Assembly: GCF_900188115.1 (NCBI RefSeq)
Contig: NZ_FZNW01000012.1
Coordinates: 1 to 64,000 of the forward strand
Direction: 5' to 3'
DNA length: 64,000 bases
Source of the DNA: Haloechinothrix alba
Lineage (GTDB): Bacteria; Actinomycetota; Actinomycetes; Mycobacteriales; Pseudonocardiaceae
Shown here: one piece after another, positions 35,689-44,280 of the stretch
Numbering within the stretch: position 1 is the stretch's first letter
Layout of the letters: every line of letters begins with the position of its first letter
Notes under the pieces: generated by a model
Told to the model about the DNA's origin: nothing
Databases searched by the model: none
What the model saw: only the letters and a program-made list of their open reading frames with translations
Translations under genes and position numbers: made by a program

Positions 35689-36651
35689 TCACCCCCGGGC
35701 ACCGGCGCCTGCACGGGCCAGCCGCTCGGCGAGAGCCGAAACGCGGGCGCGCAGCTCGGCGGGCTCGTGGATATCGAAATCCACGCCGAGTACGGCGATG
35801 TGCATGGCGGCGACGTCGAGCGAGTCCGCTCCCGCGACCAGCTCGCAGGTCTCGGTGTCGATGGCGGTCAGCACCGCGGCCTCGGCCGGAACGTGTTCAG
35901 CCAGCGTCGGGGCCGGGCCGTACAGCCGGACGCGCACGCGGTACCGGTACGGGCGGATCGAGATCGACTCGTGGACGTAGGCCTCCGCGTCCGGAGCCTC
36001 CACCGCGCTGAACCGCCGGCCCGTGGCCCGCGGCTCGGCTACGCGGTCCACCCGGAACGTACGCCAGTCCTGTCTGTCCACATCCCAGGCGAGCAGATAC
36101 CACCTACGGCCGGCGAGGACCAGGCGGTACGGCTCGACGTGCCGGGAGGTGTCGACCCCGGCGCCGTCGCGGTAATGGAAACGCAGTGCCTCGGACCGGT
36201 GGCACGCCCCCGCGATCAGCGCGATGGTGGCGGTGTCGACGGTCGCACCGTGCGAGGTCACCGCCGAGGTCGTGGTGGCCACGGCGCTGACCCGGCTCCT
36301 GAGCCTGCCGGGAAGCAGCTGTTCCAGCTTGCCGAGCGCGCGCACCGACGAGTCGCGGTCGCCCGAGCCCGCTACGCCGGGCGCCGAGGCGAGGGCTACC
36401 GCCACGGCTACGGCCTCCTCCTCGTCCAGCAGGAGTGGCGGCATCCGGGCCCCCGGACCGAGCCGGTACCCGCCGTGCTCCCCGGAACGCCCCGTCACCG
36501 GGTAGCCGAGATCCCGCAGGCGGTTCATGTCCCGCCGCACCGTGCGGGGAGTGATACCGAGCTCGGCTGCCAGGTCGGCGCCCGACCACTCCTGCCTCGT
36601 CTGCAGGAGCGACAGCAACTGGAGCAACCGGGCAGCCGTGGTCTGCACGAC
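35689..36651 (-). CDS. WYL-domain transcriptional regulator (YafY/DeoR-like helix-turn-helix)
   Basis: About 320 residues. GTG 36651 begins the winged helix directly (VQTTAARLLQLLSLLQ...LGITPRTVRRDMNRLRDLGY). The WYL domain lies at about 130-215 and contains RRWYLLAWD, followed by the WCX-like C-terminal extension (PYRYRVRVRLYGPAPTLAEH). WYL domains sense nucleotides or nucleic acid in several regulators. It is divergent from the DinB-VOC pair with 59 bases between starts, a frequent arrangement; it probably controls that pair. Confidence 0.9.
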   Translation of the reverse strand, partial: VVQTTAARLLQLLSLLQTRQEWSGADLAAELGITPRTVRRDMNRLRDLGYPVTGRSGEHGGYRLGPGARMPPLLLDEEEAVAVAVALASAPGVAGSGDRDSSVRALGKLEQLLPGRLRSRVSAVATTTSAVTSHGATVDTATIALIAGACHRSEALRFHYRDGAGVDTSRHVEPYRLVLAGRRWYLLAWDVDRQDWRTFRVDRVAEPRATGRRFSAVEAPDAEAYVHESISIRPYRYRVRVRLYGPAPTLAEHVPAEAAVLTAIDTETCELVAGADSLDVAAMHIAVLGVDFDIHEPAELRARVSALAERLARAGAGARG

Positions 36652-36710
36652 ACCATTCTGGCACCGATCGAGGACCGTAGCTGTCCGCAATCGCGTCTAC
36701 CGTCCTCACC

Positions 36711-37280
36711 ATGGACACCGACACGACATACCAGCTGCATCGCCAGCTCGACTGGCACTGGAAGGAACACCTGCGGCCGCGGCTGGACGGGCTCACCGAC
36801 GAGGAGTACTTCTGGGAGCCGGTCCCTGGCTGCTGGAACGTACGGCCACGAGGCACGAGCCAGGCTCCGATCACAGGGGGAAGCGGCGAGTACACCATCG
36901 ACTTCGCGTTCCCGGAGCCCGACCCACCACCCGTGACCACGATCGCCTGGCGGCTCGGCCACGTGATCGTGGGAGTGTTCGGGGTCCGGGCCGCATCGCA
37001 CTTCGGTGGCCCGGCCGTGGACTACCAGAGCTTTACCTACGCGGGCAGCGCGCGGGAGGCGCTGCGTCAGCTCGACGAGGCGTACGCCGCATGGCAGGAG
37101 GGCGTACGCGGGCTCGACGGGGCCGCGCTCGCGGCACCCGTCGGCGAGGCCGAGGGCGAGTGGGCCGCGCGGCCGATGCTGGAGCTCGTACTGCACATCA
37201 ACCGGGAGGCCATCCATCACGGAGCGGAGATCCTGCTGCTCCGGGACCTCTTCCGGCACCGACGAGGAGACATCGCATGA
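36711..37280 (+). CDS. DinB-family (DUF664-like) metal-dependent protein
   Basis: A 189-residue four-helix-bundle protein. The three metal-binding His positions of DinB proteins fit the first helix (QLDWHWKEHLRPRLDGL), the middle helix (AWRLGHVIVGVFGVRAAS) and the last helix (HINREAIHHGAEILLLRDL). The family includes bacillithiol/mycothiol-dependent transferases, so a mycothiol-linked reaction is possible in an actinobacterium. The stop overlaps the next gene (ATGA). Confidence 0.87.
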   Translation: MDTDTTYQLHRQLDWHWKEHLRPRLDGLTDEEYFWEPVPGCWNVRPRGTSQAPITGGSGEYTIDFAFPEPDPPPVTTIAWRLGHVIVGVFGVRAASHFGGPAVDYQSFTYAGSAREALRQLDEAYAAWQEGVRGLDGAALAAPVGEAEGEWAARPMLELVLHINREAIHHGAEILLLRDLFRHRRGDIA

Positions 37281-37702
37281 GCATGCAGATCACGTTCGAC
37301 GCCAACGACCCGAGGGCTCTCGGTGCGTTCTGGGCCGAGATTCTCGGCTACAAGGAGCAACCGCCCCCGGAGGGCTTCGACAGCTGGGACACGTTCCTCG
37401 ACTCCGTCGGCCTGCCCGCCGACGAGCGGGACAGGGCCTACGCCATCACCGATCCCGAAGGCCGCGGCCCTCGCGTGTTCCTGCAGAAGGTGCCCGAGCC
37501 GAAGAGCGCCAAGAACCGGGTGCACCTTGACGTCAACGTCTCGAACCATGCGGACCCGCTCGACGACCGCAAGGCCGCGGTCGCCACGGCTGTCGAGCGG
37601 GCGAGAGCGCTCGGGGCGACCAGGCTCCGTGAGGTCGACGAGGTCATCGGCTACTGCGTGGTCATGGCCGACCCCGAAGGCAACGAGTTCTGCCTCCAGT
37701 AG
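37277..37702 (+). CDS. VOC-fold (glyoxalase-like) protein
   Basis: A 141-residue protein translated from ATG 37277 inside the DinB stop. VOC features: MQITFDANDPRALGAFWAEI, RVHLDVNV with metal-type His, and the C-terminal MADPEGNEFCLQ. It is coupled to the DinB protein, and the pair lies under the divergent WYL regulator. A small-molecule modification or thiol-transfer module is likely, substrate unknown. Confidence 0.88.
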   Translation: MSMQITFDANDPRALGAFWAEILGYKEQPPPEGFDSWDTFLDSVGLPADERDRAYAITDPEGRGPRVFLQKVPEPKSAKNRVHLDVNVSNHADPLDDRKAAVATAVERARALGATRLREVDEVIGYCVVMADPEGNEFCLQ

Positions 37703-37707
37703 GAGGG

Positions 37708-37745
37708 AGCCGGCAGGCGGGACACACGTCCCCCGTCTGCCGGCT
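37708..37745 (+). terminator. Two-tier hairpin after the DinB-VOC pair
   Basis: Outer stem AGCCGGCAG/CTGCCGGCT (9 bp) encloses an inner GGGAC/GTCCC stem with a 4-base loop. It starts 6 bases after the stop codon. Confidence 0.75.
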
Positions 37746-37800
37746 TGTGCATAACCCTATGGGAACGAATCACGTGGGTCTGGCTTCTGGAACTGCTTCT

Positions 37801-37815
37801 GAACCGTTACGGTTC
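37801..37815. promoter_or_regulatory. Perfect 15-bp palindrome upstream of the LacI-family gene
   Basis: GAACCGTTACGGTTC is a perfect 7-1-7 inverted repeat ending 5 bases before the ATG of the LacI-family regulator. Size and placement fit an autoregulatory operator. It also contains the likely ribosome-binding region, so binding could block initiation. Confidence 0.75.
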
Positions 37816-37820
37816 CAGAC

Positions 37821-38936
37821 ATGAGCCGACCGATACGCACCAGACGGCAAGCGACACTGGCGTCGCTCGCCGCCGAGCTCGGCGTGTCACGCACCACCGT
37901 CTCCAACGCGTACAACCGGCCTGACCAGCTCTCCCCCGAACTACGCCGCCGGGTGCTGGAAACCGCGCGCCAGCTGGGTTACCCGGGGCCGGACCCGGTC
38001 GCTCGCTCCCTCCGCACCCGCAAGGCAGGTGCCGTCGGATTGCTGCTCACCGAGAACCTCTCCTACGCCTTCCGGGACCCCGTGGCGCTCGGGGTTCTCG
38101 AAGGTATCGCGCTGGCTTGTGAGGACTCCGGTACCGGACTGCAGCTGCTCCCGGCGGGCCCCGGCAACGAGGACGTCTCCACGGTGCACAAGGCCGGTGT
38201 GGACGGGTTCATCGTGTACTCCGTCCCGGACGACGACCCCCACCTCTCCGGCGTCCTGCAACGTCCCGTACCCACCGTGATCATCGACCAGCCGCTGATC
38301 GACGGCGTCGACCGCGTGGGTCCGGACGACGCCGCGGCCATGACAGCGATGGCCAACCACGTCGTCGAGCTCGGGCACCGCTCGATCGGCATACTGTGCA
38401 TGCGGCTGTCACAGGACCGCAACGACGGGCCCGCGTCGATGCTGCGGCAGCACCAGGCGCACTACCACACCCAGCGCACCCGCCTCGACGCGCTGGCCAC
38501 CACGTTCGGCAATGTGGGTGTCGAGTGGTCCACGGTCCCTGTCATCGAACGCTTCGACCACACGGTCGCGGACGGCGCGACCGCGGCGGCCGAGCTCCTC
38601 GACGCCAACCCCGAAGTCACCGCCCTGATCTGCACCTCGGACATTCTCGCGCTCGGGGCGCTCGAGGAAGCCCATCGCAGGGGGCTCCGCGTCCCGGCTG
38701 ACCTCACCATCACCGGGTTCGACGGGATCGCCGACGCGCAACGGGCCGGGCTGACCACGGTGCACCAGCCCGTCCAGGACAAGGGGCACGCGGCGGGCAG
38801 CCTGCTGCTCAACCCCATCCGCAAGACCAGCACGGTGCCGGGCTCGACCCAGGTCATCACGCTGGACACCGAGCTGAAGATCGGCACGACGTCGGCGCAG
38901 CCGCGCACGACCGAGCAGCACTGGTTCGGCCCCTGA
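37821..38936 (+). CDS. LacI-family transcriptional regulator
   Basis: 371 residues. The N-terminal LacI helix-turn-helix with hinge is clear (TLASLAAELGVSRTTVSNAY, NRPDQLSPELRRRVLETARQ). The periplasmic-binding-protein-like sensor domain follows (AVGLLLTENLSYAFRDPVAL, DGFIVYSVPDDDPHL, ALICTSDILALGALEEAHRR, VTGFDG-type ITGFDGIADA). The effector is unknown because no transporter or catabolic gene is adjacent. It probably controls itself through the palindrome just upstream. Confidence 0.93.
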   Translation: MSRPIRTRRQATLASLAAELGVSRTTVSNAYNRPDQLSPELRRRVLETARQLGYPGPDPVARSLRTRKAGAVGLLLTENLSYAFRDPVALGVLEGIALACEDSGTGLQLLPAGPGNEDVSTVHKAGVDGFIVYSVPDDDPHLSGVLQRPVPTVIIDQPLIDGVDRVGPDDAAAMTAMANHVVELGHRSIGILCMRLSQDRNDGPASMLRQHQAHYHTQRTRLDALATTFGNVGVEWSTVPVIERFDHTVADGATAAAELLDANPEVTALICTSDILALGALEEAHRRGLRVPADLTITGFDGIADAQRAGLTTVHQPVQDKGHAAGSLLLNPIRKTSTVPGSTQVITLDTELKIGTTSAQPRTTEQHWFGP

Positions 38937-39089
38937 CCGGACAGCACGGCACCGTCGCACGGCGTGTTCACGAGTCGGGTTATGCGCCGGTGAACATGAC
39001 TTAGGTCTAAAACCGTTGCCGAGACGCGCGCAACGGACTGCAATAGTAGTCGAAGCCGTACCGGACAACAGCAACGTGGAGGAACTCCG

Positions 39090-39581
39090 GTGACAGCGAC
39101 CGACGAGCTGCTCGCCCGCAGCGAGGCACGTACCAACCCCGGACCGGCAGAGGACTCCTCTCCCGTGCCCGCACTGCATGTGGCGATCGTGACGTGCATG
39201 GACACGCGCATCAGTGTCCCTGAGCTGTTCGGGCTGAACCGGGGTGAGGCGCACATCCTGCGTAACGCGGGCGGAGTCGTCACCGACGACACGATCCGCT
39301 CGCTCGCGCTGAGCCAGCGCAAGCTGCAGACCCGCGAGGTCGTCATCGTGCAGCACACCAGCTGCGGCCTCAACACGGTCACCGAGGACAGCTTCAAGGA
39401 CGAGCTCGAAACCGACACCGGGCTACGCCCCACCTGGGCCGTGGAGGCATTCGGCGACGTGCACGACAGCGTCCGCCGTTCCCTGCAACGCGTCCGCCGC
39501 AGCGACTTCCTCCCGAACACCGACCTGGTGCGCGGGTTCGTCCTCGACGTGCACTCCGGGAAGCTCACCGAGGTCGGCTGA
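39090..39581 (+). CDS. Beta-class carbonic anhydrase
   Basis: 163 residues, GTG 39090 after GTGGAGGAAC. The zinc ligands and dyad are present: C36, D38 and R40 in VTCMDTR, H89 and C92 in QHTSCG. RNAGGVVTDD is the other family motif. The enzyme interconverts CO2 and bicarbonate in the cytoplasm. The usual HTDCG reads HTSCG here. It lies beside mutY, as in mycobacteria, where the carbonic anhydrase (Rv3588c) is on the opposite strand; here both genes read the same way. Confidence 0.92.
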   Translation: MTATDELLARSEARTNPGPAEDSSPVPALHVAIVTCMDTRISVPELFGLNRGEAHILRNAGGVVTDDTIRSLALSQRKLQTREVVIVQHTSCGLNTVTEDSFKDELETDTGLRPTWAVEAFGDVHDSVRRSLQRVRRSDFLPNTDLVRGFVLDVHSGKLTEVG

Positions 39582-39584
39582 CCG

Positions 39585-39613
39585 CCGCCGGCGACCGGCC
39601 GGAGCGCCGGCGG
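39585..39613 (+). terminator. Hairpin between carbonic anhydrase and mutY
   Basis: CCGCCGGCG (39585-39593) pairs perfectly with CGCCGGCGG (39605-39613) around an 11-base loop, 4 bases past the carbonic anhydrase stop. Confidence 0.55.
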
Positions 39614-39648
39614 GCTTCAAGGGGAGCCCGGCTACCATCGCCCCTACC

Positions 39649-40524
39649 ATGAGCATCGACACCGACACCCTCCTCGACTGGTACGACCACAGCGCGCGAG
39701 ACCTACCCTGGCGCTCACCCGACTGCTCGGCATGGGGCGTCCTGGTCAGCGAGATCATGCTGCAGCAGACGCCGGTCGCCAGGGTGTCGCCGATCTGGCA
39801 GGAGTGGATGCATCGCTGGCCCGTGCCGTCGGCGCTCGCCGCCGCGAGCCAGGGCGAGGTGCTGCGAGCATGGGGCAAGCTCGGCTACCCGCGCCGGGCA
39901 CTGCGGCTGCACGAGGCCGCGGCCGCCATCGCCGAGCAGCACGGTGACGTGGTCCCGCAGGACGTGCCCACGCTGGAAGCCCTGCCCGGCATCGGCACCT
40001 ACACCGCCCGAGCGGTCGCCGCGTTCGCCTACGGCAGACGGGTTCCGGTCGTGGACACCAACGTCCGCAGGGTTGTCGCGCGGGCGGTACACGGGTCGGC
40101 GGACGCGGGACCATCGGCCAGCAAGGCCGACCTCGCCGATGTGGACGCGCTGCTGCCCACTCCGGACAGCCGCGCGGCCCGGTTCTCCGCAGCCCTGATG
40201 GAACTGGGTGCCCTGGTCTGCACGGCGCGCGCACCGCGCTGCCAGGACTGCCCGCTGCTGCCGGACTGCGCATGGCAACGCGCGGGCCGGCCCGCCTACG
40301 ACGGTCCCGCGAAGCCGGTGCAGCGCTTCGCCGGTACCGACAGGCAGGTGCGCGGCCTGTTGCTCGACGTCCTGCGGGACACCGATGAGCCCGTTCCGAA
40401 AACTCGCCTCGACACGGTGTGGCCGCAGGACGGGCAGCGGGATCGGTGCCTGGACTCCCTGCTAGCCGATGGGCTGGTCGAACAGGTGGAGGACGGAAGG
40501 TTCGCCCTGCCAGGGGAGCAATGA
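39649..40524 (+). CDS. mutY: A/G-specific adenine glycosylase MutY
   Basis: 291 residues. Removes adenine mispaired with 8-oxoguanine. The glycosylase core (LLDWYDHSARDLPWRSPD, SEIMLQQTPVARVSP), the helix-hairpin-helix (LEALPGIGTYTARAVAAFAY) with VDTNVRRVVAR, and the [4Fe-4S] loop C-x6-C-x2-C-x5-C (CTARAPRCQDCPLLPDC) are intact. The C-terminal NUDIX-like 8-oxoG recognition domain is short compared with E. coli, as in other actinobacteria. Its stop overlaps the amidase start. Confidence 0.95.
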   Translation: MSIDTDTLLDWYDHSARDLPWRSPDCSAWGVLVSEIMLQQTPVARVSPIWQEWMHRWPVPSALAAASQGEVLRAWGKLGYPRRALRLHEAAAAIAEQHGDVVPQDVPTLEALPGIGTYTARAVAAFAYGRRVPVVDTNVRRVVARAVHGSADAGPSASKADLADVDALLPTPDSRAARFSAALMELGALVCTARAPRCQDCPLLPDCAWQRAGRPAYDGPAKPVQRFAGTDRQVRGLLLDVLRDTDEPVPKTRLDTVWPQDGQRDRCLDSLLADGLVEQVEDGRFALPGEQ

Positions 40525-41510
40525 TGGGAACAGGCGCACGACGAACCCGCCGGTGGGTGCTGCGCGGTGGGGTCACCGCGACGGCGGTCGGCGCGACCGC
40601 GCTGCAGGTGCCTGCCGCGAGCGCGGCGGGCACCAACGCACGCGAACCAGCCGTGTACACCACCGAGCACTGGAAGGCCCGCGAGCCTGCGGAACCGGTC
40701 ACGGTGCACGACCACCAGCCCACCTACATCGTCGTGCACCACACCGTGGAGCCGAACAACTCCGCGGACACCTCCCGCGGCAGTGCCTTCGACGTCTCCC
40801 GCGCCATCCAGAACTTCCACATGGACGGGCGCGGCTGGATCGACACCGGCCAGCAGTTCACAGCCAGCAAGGGCGGGTACCTCACCGAGGGACGCCACCG
40901 CAGCCTCGAGGTCGTGCGCGGCGGCAGGCGACACGTGCACGGCACCAACGTCGCCGAGCACAACCACGAGGTCGTCGGCATCGAGTGTGAGGGCGATTAC
41001 CGGGACGAGGACGTACCGGAGCCGCTGTGGGACGCGCTGAGCGATCTCGTCACCTATATCGCGGACCGCTACGACATCGCGCCGGAGCTGATCAAGGGGC
41101 ATCGCGACTTCAGCAGCACGCAGTGTCCCGGGGATGTCCTCTACGCCCGCCTCGACGAGCTACGGCAGGAGGTCGGCGACCGGCTGGGCAAGCCGGTGGG
41201 TAACCGGCCGGAATGGCCGCTGCTCCGGCAGGGCGACCAGGGCGAGGACGTGCGGACCGCCCAGCACCTGCTGCGCGCCAGGGGTGCCAGGGACGTGCAG
41301 CCGCACGGGATCTTCGACTCCGCGACACGTGATGCCGTCGCGGACCTCGCTCGCGAACACGGCACGCTGGACCGGTCCTGCTGCGGTAGCGCGCACGCCG
41401 ACGAACCGGGCATGCTCGGCGCCGACCTGTGGCCGAGGCTGGTCACCGGCCGGCGCTCCACCGTGGAGTGGAAGGACCACCTGACCCGGTTGGCCCCGCG
41501 CTCCCGCTGA
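40521..41510 (+). CDS. N-acetylmuramoyl-L-alanine amidase (Amidase_2/PGRP) with peptidoglycan-binding domain
   Basis: About 329 residues. ATG 40521 overlaps the mutY stop. The N-terminus has a twin-arginine-like signal (RRTRRWVLRGG then a hydrophobic stretch to ASAAG), so export through Tat is likely. The amidase domain has the zinc His in YIVVHHTVEP, a second His near HVHGTNVAEHNHEVVG, and the GHRDFSSTQCPGD motif with the zinc Cys. A C-terminal peptidoglycan-binding repeat (LLRQGDQGEDVRTAQHLLRA) follows. It cleaves the peptide from muramic acid in the cell wall. Its last codons fall in a 37-base sequence repeated 2.8 kb away. Confidence 0.92.
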   Translation: MMGTGARRTRRWVLRGGVTATAVGATALQVPAASAAGTNAREPAVYTTEHWKAREPAEPVTVHDHQPTYIVVHHTVEPNNSADTSRGSAFDVSRAIQNFHMDGRGWIDTGQQFTASKGGYLTEGRHRSLEVVRGGRRHVHGTNVAEHNHEVVGIECEGDYRDEDVPEPLWDALSDLVTYIADRYDIAPELIKGHRDFSSTQCPGDVLYARLDELRQEVGDRLGKPVGNRPEWPLLRQGDQGEDVRTAQHLLRARGARDVQPHGIFDSATRDAVADLAREHGTLDRSCCGSAHADEPGMLGADLWPRLVTGRRSTVEWKDHLTRLAPRSR

Positions 41511-41528
41511 GGGCACGGCGCACGAACG
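41492..41528 (+). repeat. 37-bp direct repeat, left copy
   Basis: The 37 bases from GGCCCCGCGC to ACGAACG are identical to 44288-44324. This copy covers the amidase stop codon; the other covers the C-terminus of the hydrolase on the opposite strand. Confidence 0.9.
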
Positions 41529-41547
41529 CGAGCCCGGCACGACCACT

Positions 41548-41581
41548 CGGCAGGAGGCACGCAAGCGCTTGTCTCCTGCCG
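41548..41581 (+). terminator. Hairpin after the amidase gene
   Basis: CGGCAGGAG pairs with CTCCTGCCG over a 16-base loop, 37 bases past the stop codon. Confidence 0.65.
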
Positions 41582-41783
41582 CCGCCGAACCGCACCGGCG
41601 GCTCGGCCGGCTTCGGGCACACCGGATCACCCAGGTACACGTGTACAGCGCCGGCCGGCGAGGCTATAATGGACAAGCGTTGTCGATGACTCCGTCAAGC
41701 GTGTTCATCACTTCGAGGAGCGTCGCTCCAGACCCCGGCGGCCACCGTATGTCAGTACGCGCTGACTCCGCCGGAGGTGTCGC

Positions 41784-42227
41784 ATGATCATTCCCGACGT
41801 GCCTGCGCCGACCACGATGGCCCCGGTCTCGATGGTGTCCTGTGAGCAATGCACGAAACGACTCACGGCGGACGAGTACGTCGAGGTGACGGTACCCGAC
41901 TCCGGCTACTTGCACCCTGACGACCCGGACCAGGACGGCCGCCGCGTCACCTACGCCTGCTCGACCGAACATGCCGAAGCGCTGGAGGAGAGAGGCACCA
42001 CCGCGTGGGTCGATGAGCAACTCTGGGCGCGAAGAGTGCAACGCGTATCGACGTACTGGCGCACTCATCGCATGACCCTCGATCAGTTCGCCGCGCGCGC
42101 CGGCCTGACGTCCTCGCAGCTCAACCGGGCCCTGCGCTGGCGCATGGGCGTCCGGACCGACTCCCCTCAGCAGCCAACGCCGCGCCTCGCCCCGGCCAGG
42201 ACGGTATCCGCACCGGCAGACACCTGA
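41784..42227 (+). CDS. Unrecognised 147-residue protein with CxxC and helix-turn-helix-like tail
   Basis: ATG 41784 follows GGAGGTGTCGC. Residues 20-65 carry C-x2-C (CEQCTKRL) and a later Cys/His pair (YACSTEHAE) that could bind zinc. Residues about 100-125 (MTLDQFAARAGLTSSQLNRA) read like a helix-turn-helix. It has no recognised family. It lies inside the block between the 37-bp repeats, just before two leftward ANTAR regulators. It is possibly a small DNA-binding regulator. Confidence 0.6.
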   Translation: MIIPDVPAPTTMAPVSMVSCEQCTKRLTADEYVEVTVPDSGYLHPDDPDQDGRRVTYACSTEHAEALEERGTTAWVDEQLWARRVQRVSTYWRTHRMTLDQFAARAGLTSSQLNRALRWRMGVRTDSPQQPTPRLAPARTVSAPADT

Positions 42228-42339
42228 GCCGTGGGTCAACGGGGGTCCGGCGGCGTGCCCCTGCCGTAGCTTGCCAGCGGCTTCGGCACGGACACGCCAC
42301 CGTAGGCGCTGAACACGCGAACGGGCGGGACCCGTCGAT

Positions 42340-43095
42340 TCAACGGTGCCGCACACGGAACCGGGCCACCTCATCGGCCTGCACCCGGTCGTGGAGCACG
42401 GATCCGGCAAGACGCTGCAGACCCATATTGTGTGCACGGGCGTAGTCGCGCAGCAGACCGAAGGCGGTATCGACCTCGACATCGGCGCGCTCGGACACCA
42501 CACCCTTGGCCTGCTCGATGGTGATCCGGCTGTTGAGCGCCCCCTGCAGTTGCTCGACGATAGTCTCGCTGCGGGCCAGCGCTCGTTGCTGCACGATCCC
42601 GATCGAGGCGACATCAGCCAGCGCCTGGGCGAGACGCGCGTCGTCGGCGGAAAGCTCGCCCGGGGTGGAGGAGAACATGTTCAGCGCGCCGACCCGGTGC
42701 TCGCGCAACCGCATCGGAACAGCGTATACCGCGTGAAATCCCTGCTTACCTGCTTCGGTGACGAACTCCGGCCACTTGTGCTCGTAGGTGGAGACATCGG
42801 TGACGGTGACCGGTGCGCCGGTGCGGAACGATTCCAGGCAGGGTCCAGACTGGTCCGCTTCGAGCTGGACCAGCTCCACGAGCCGAGCTTGCTCGTTGGA
42901 CGAAGCCAGCAACCGCAGCGTGCCGCGCTCGTCGGTGAGTAGCAAGCCGGCCGCGTCGACCGGCAGCAGCTCCACGCAGTACCCGGCGAGGCGGTGCGCC
43001 AGGTCGATGACGTCGTAGTCGGCGACCATCGCGTGCGCCAGATCGGCGAACGTCAGCAGCAGCGCCTGATCCCGTTCGAGCGGCTGACCTAGCAT
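42340..43095 (-). CDS. GAF-ANTAR RNA-binding antiterminator
   Basis: 251 residues. The GAF sensor spans about 20-160 (GYCVELLPVDAAGLLLTDER, SGPCLESFRTGAPVTVTDVS, GFHAVYAVPMRLREHRVGAL). The C-terminal ANTAR domain (about 172-235) has the expected pattern (ALNSRITIEQAKGVVSERAD, AFGLLRDYARAHNM). ANTAR proteins bind paired hexaloop hairpins in leader RNA and block termination. A second such gene lies 40 bases upstream on the same strand, so they form an operon. The signal sensed by GAF is unknown. Confidence 0.9.
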   Translation of the reverse strand: MLGQPLERDQALLLTFADLAHAMVADYDVIDLAHRLAGYCVELLPVDAAGLLLTDERGTLRLLASSNEQARLVELVQLEADQSGPCLESFRTGAPVTVTDVSTYEHKWPEFVTEAGKQGFHAVYAVPMRLREHRVGALNMFSSTPGELSADDARLAQALADVASIGIVQQRALARSETIVEQLQGALNSRITIEQAKGVVSERADVEVDTAFGLLRDYARAHNMGLQRLAGSVLHDRVQADEVARFRVRHR

Positions 43096-43135
43096 GATGT
43101 CTCTCCTTGACGCTGTTTCATAGCGTATACGGTGT

Positions 43136-43870
43136 TCATTCGGGCATCAGCTCATCTCCGGTGAAGCGCAGCCGGCGTGCGACCACGTCGGCTCCGATCT
43201 CCTCCAACGACCGGCCGTGCCGGAAGGCATGGCCACGCAGCCGCACGAACGCCTCTTCGACGGAGGCCTCCAGCTGCGCGGAAACCATGCCGACAGCCTG
43301 GTGCACGTGCGGGTGATAGTCGACGACCGCCTCGGTCAGCCAGGACCGGTGACCGTTGCCGTCAATCTCCTTGGCCTGAGCTTGCAACAGCGCCAGCGTC
43401 ACCGCTTCGGCAACGACAAGGGCGTTGACGACCTCATCCAGTGGACCTGCCCGGGACCGGTAGCACCCCAGCGCACCGAAGCTGATCGCGCCCAGCTGCA
43501 ACGGGAAGGTGAACAGTGCCCGCACGTCGGTGGTTTCCACCGACTGGACGAACATCGGCCATCGCGAGCGTGCGTCCTCCGCGAGTACGTCCGGGACGAG
43601 CACCGGCTGGCCGTCTTCAACGGCCGATATGGATGGACCTTCACCCAGCTCGAACTGGAGGTCTTCCATCCGGTGCCCGATCGCGCCACTCGCCCCAAGC
43701 AAGACCCCGCCCCCTGCCTGATGTCCGCTCATCAGCGACACCCCCACTCCGTCGATCGGCAGCGCCCGGAGGCACGCGGCGCACAGCTGACCGGGAAGCG
43801 CGGACGGGTCGGGCACTTCGGCAACGATCTCCAGGAGAGTATCGGCGAGCCGCGCCCTATCCACCGTCAT
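43136..43870 (-). CDS. GAF-ANTAR RNA-binding antiterminator, first gene of the pair
   Basis: 244 residues from ATG 43870. The GAF domain covers about 15-160 (LPIDGVGVSLMSGHQAGGGV, LGEGPSISAVEDGQPVLVPD, FTFPLQLGAISFGALGCYRS). The ANTAR domain covers about 180-240 (HVHQAVGMVSAQLEASVEEA, FVRLRGHAFRHGRSLEEI). It shares design but little sequence with the downstream protein. Both lie in a block bounded by 37-bp direct repeats that splits an otherwise conserved neighbourhood. Confidence 0.88.
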   Translation of the reverse strand: MTVDRARLADTLLEIVAEVPDPSALPGQLCAACLRALPIDGVGVSLMSGHQAGGGVLLGASGAIGHRMEDLQFELGEGPSISAVEDGQPVLVPDVLAEDARSRWPMFVQSVETTDVRALFTFPLQLGAISFGALGCYRSRAGPLDEVVNALVVAEAVTLALLQAQAKEIDGNGHRSWLTEAVVDYHPHVHQAVGMVSAQLEASVEEAFVRLRGHAFRHGRSLEEIGADVVARRLRFTGDELMPE

Positions 43871-44280
43871 GGTATCCGTTCCGGTCGCGTGCGGTACCCG
43901 CCGACGACAAATCCGGAGCGAGATATCCGGGTTGGGGCGACATACTCGAACCTGCCTGGCTGGCTTCCATTGTATGCTTCACGCGACACCTCGACGAACC
44001 AGCACACGATTGGGTCGGTCTTGCCGAGGCGCGGGCGCCTGACGCGTGTCACCACGCCATCCAGCGGGGGCGGGCCGCCCGGCACCGGTGGTCCGGCTCG
44101 CACGGTTACGGCCGCGGTGCGCGCCATCGAACCACGACTCCCTGCACATGCCTATCAGAACAGGCGCCGGGGTCTGGGGCGTCACCTGAGTACCTGCGGT
44201 GGGCAGGCCTTGGGGCCGAAGTCTACGCAACTACTGTGCGGTAGTCACTCCGAGTGCTCCGGGCACCGGCAGTCCCCCCG
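43871..44280. other. Intergenic stretch upstream of the ANTAR pair
   Basis: About 410 bases with no recognisable gene. It must hold the promoter of the leftward ANTAR operon and runs to the stop codon of the leftward hydrolase. The A/T-rich patch near 43965-43985 (CCATTGTATGCTTC) is the most promoter-like part. Confidence 0.4.
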
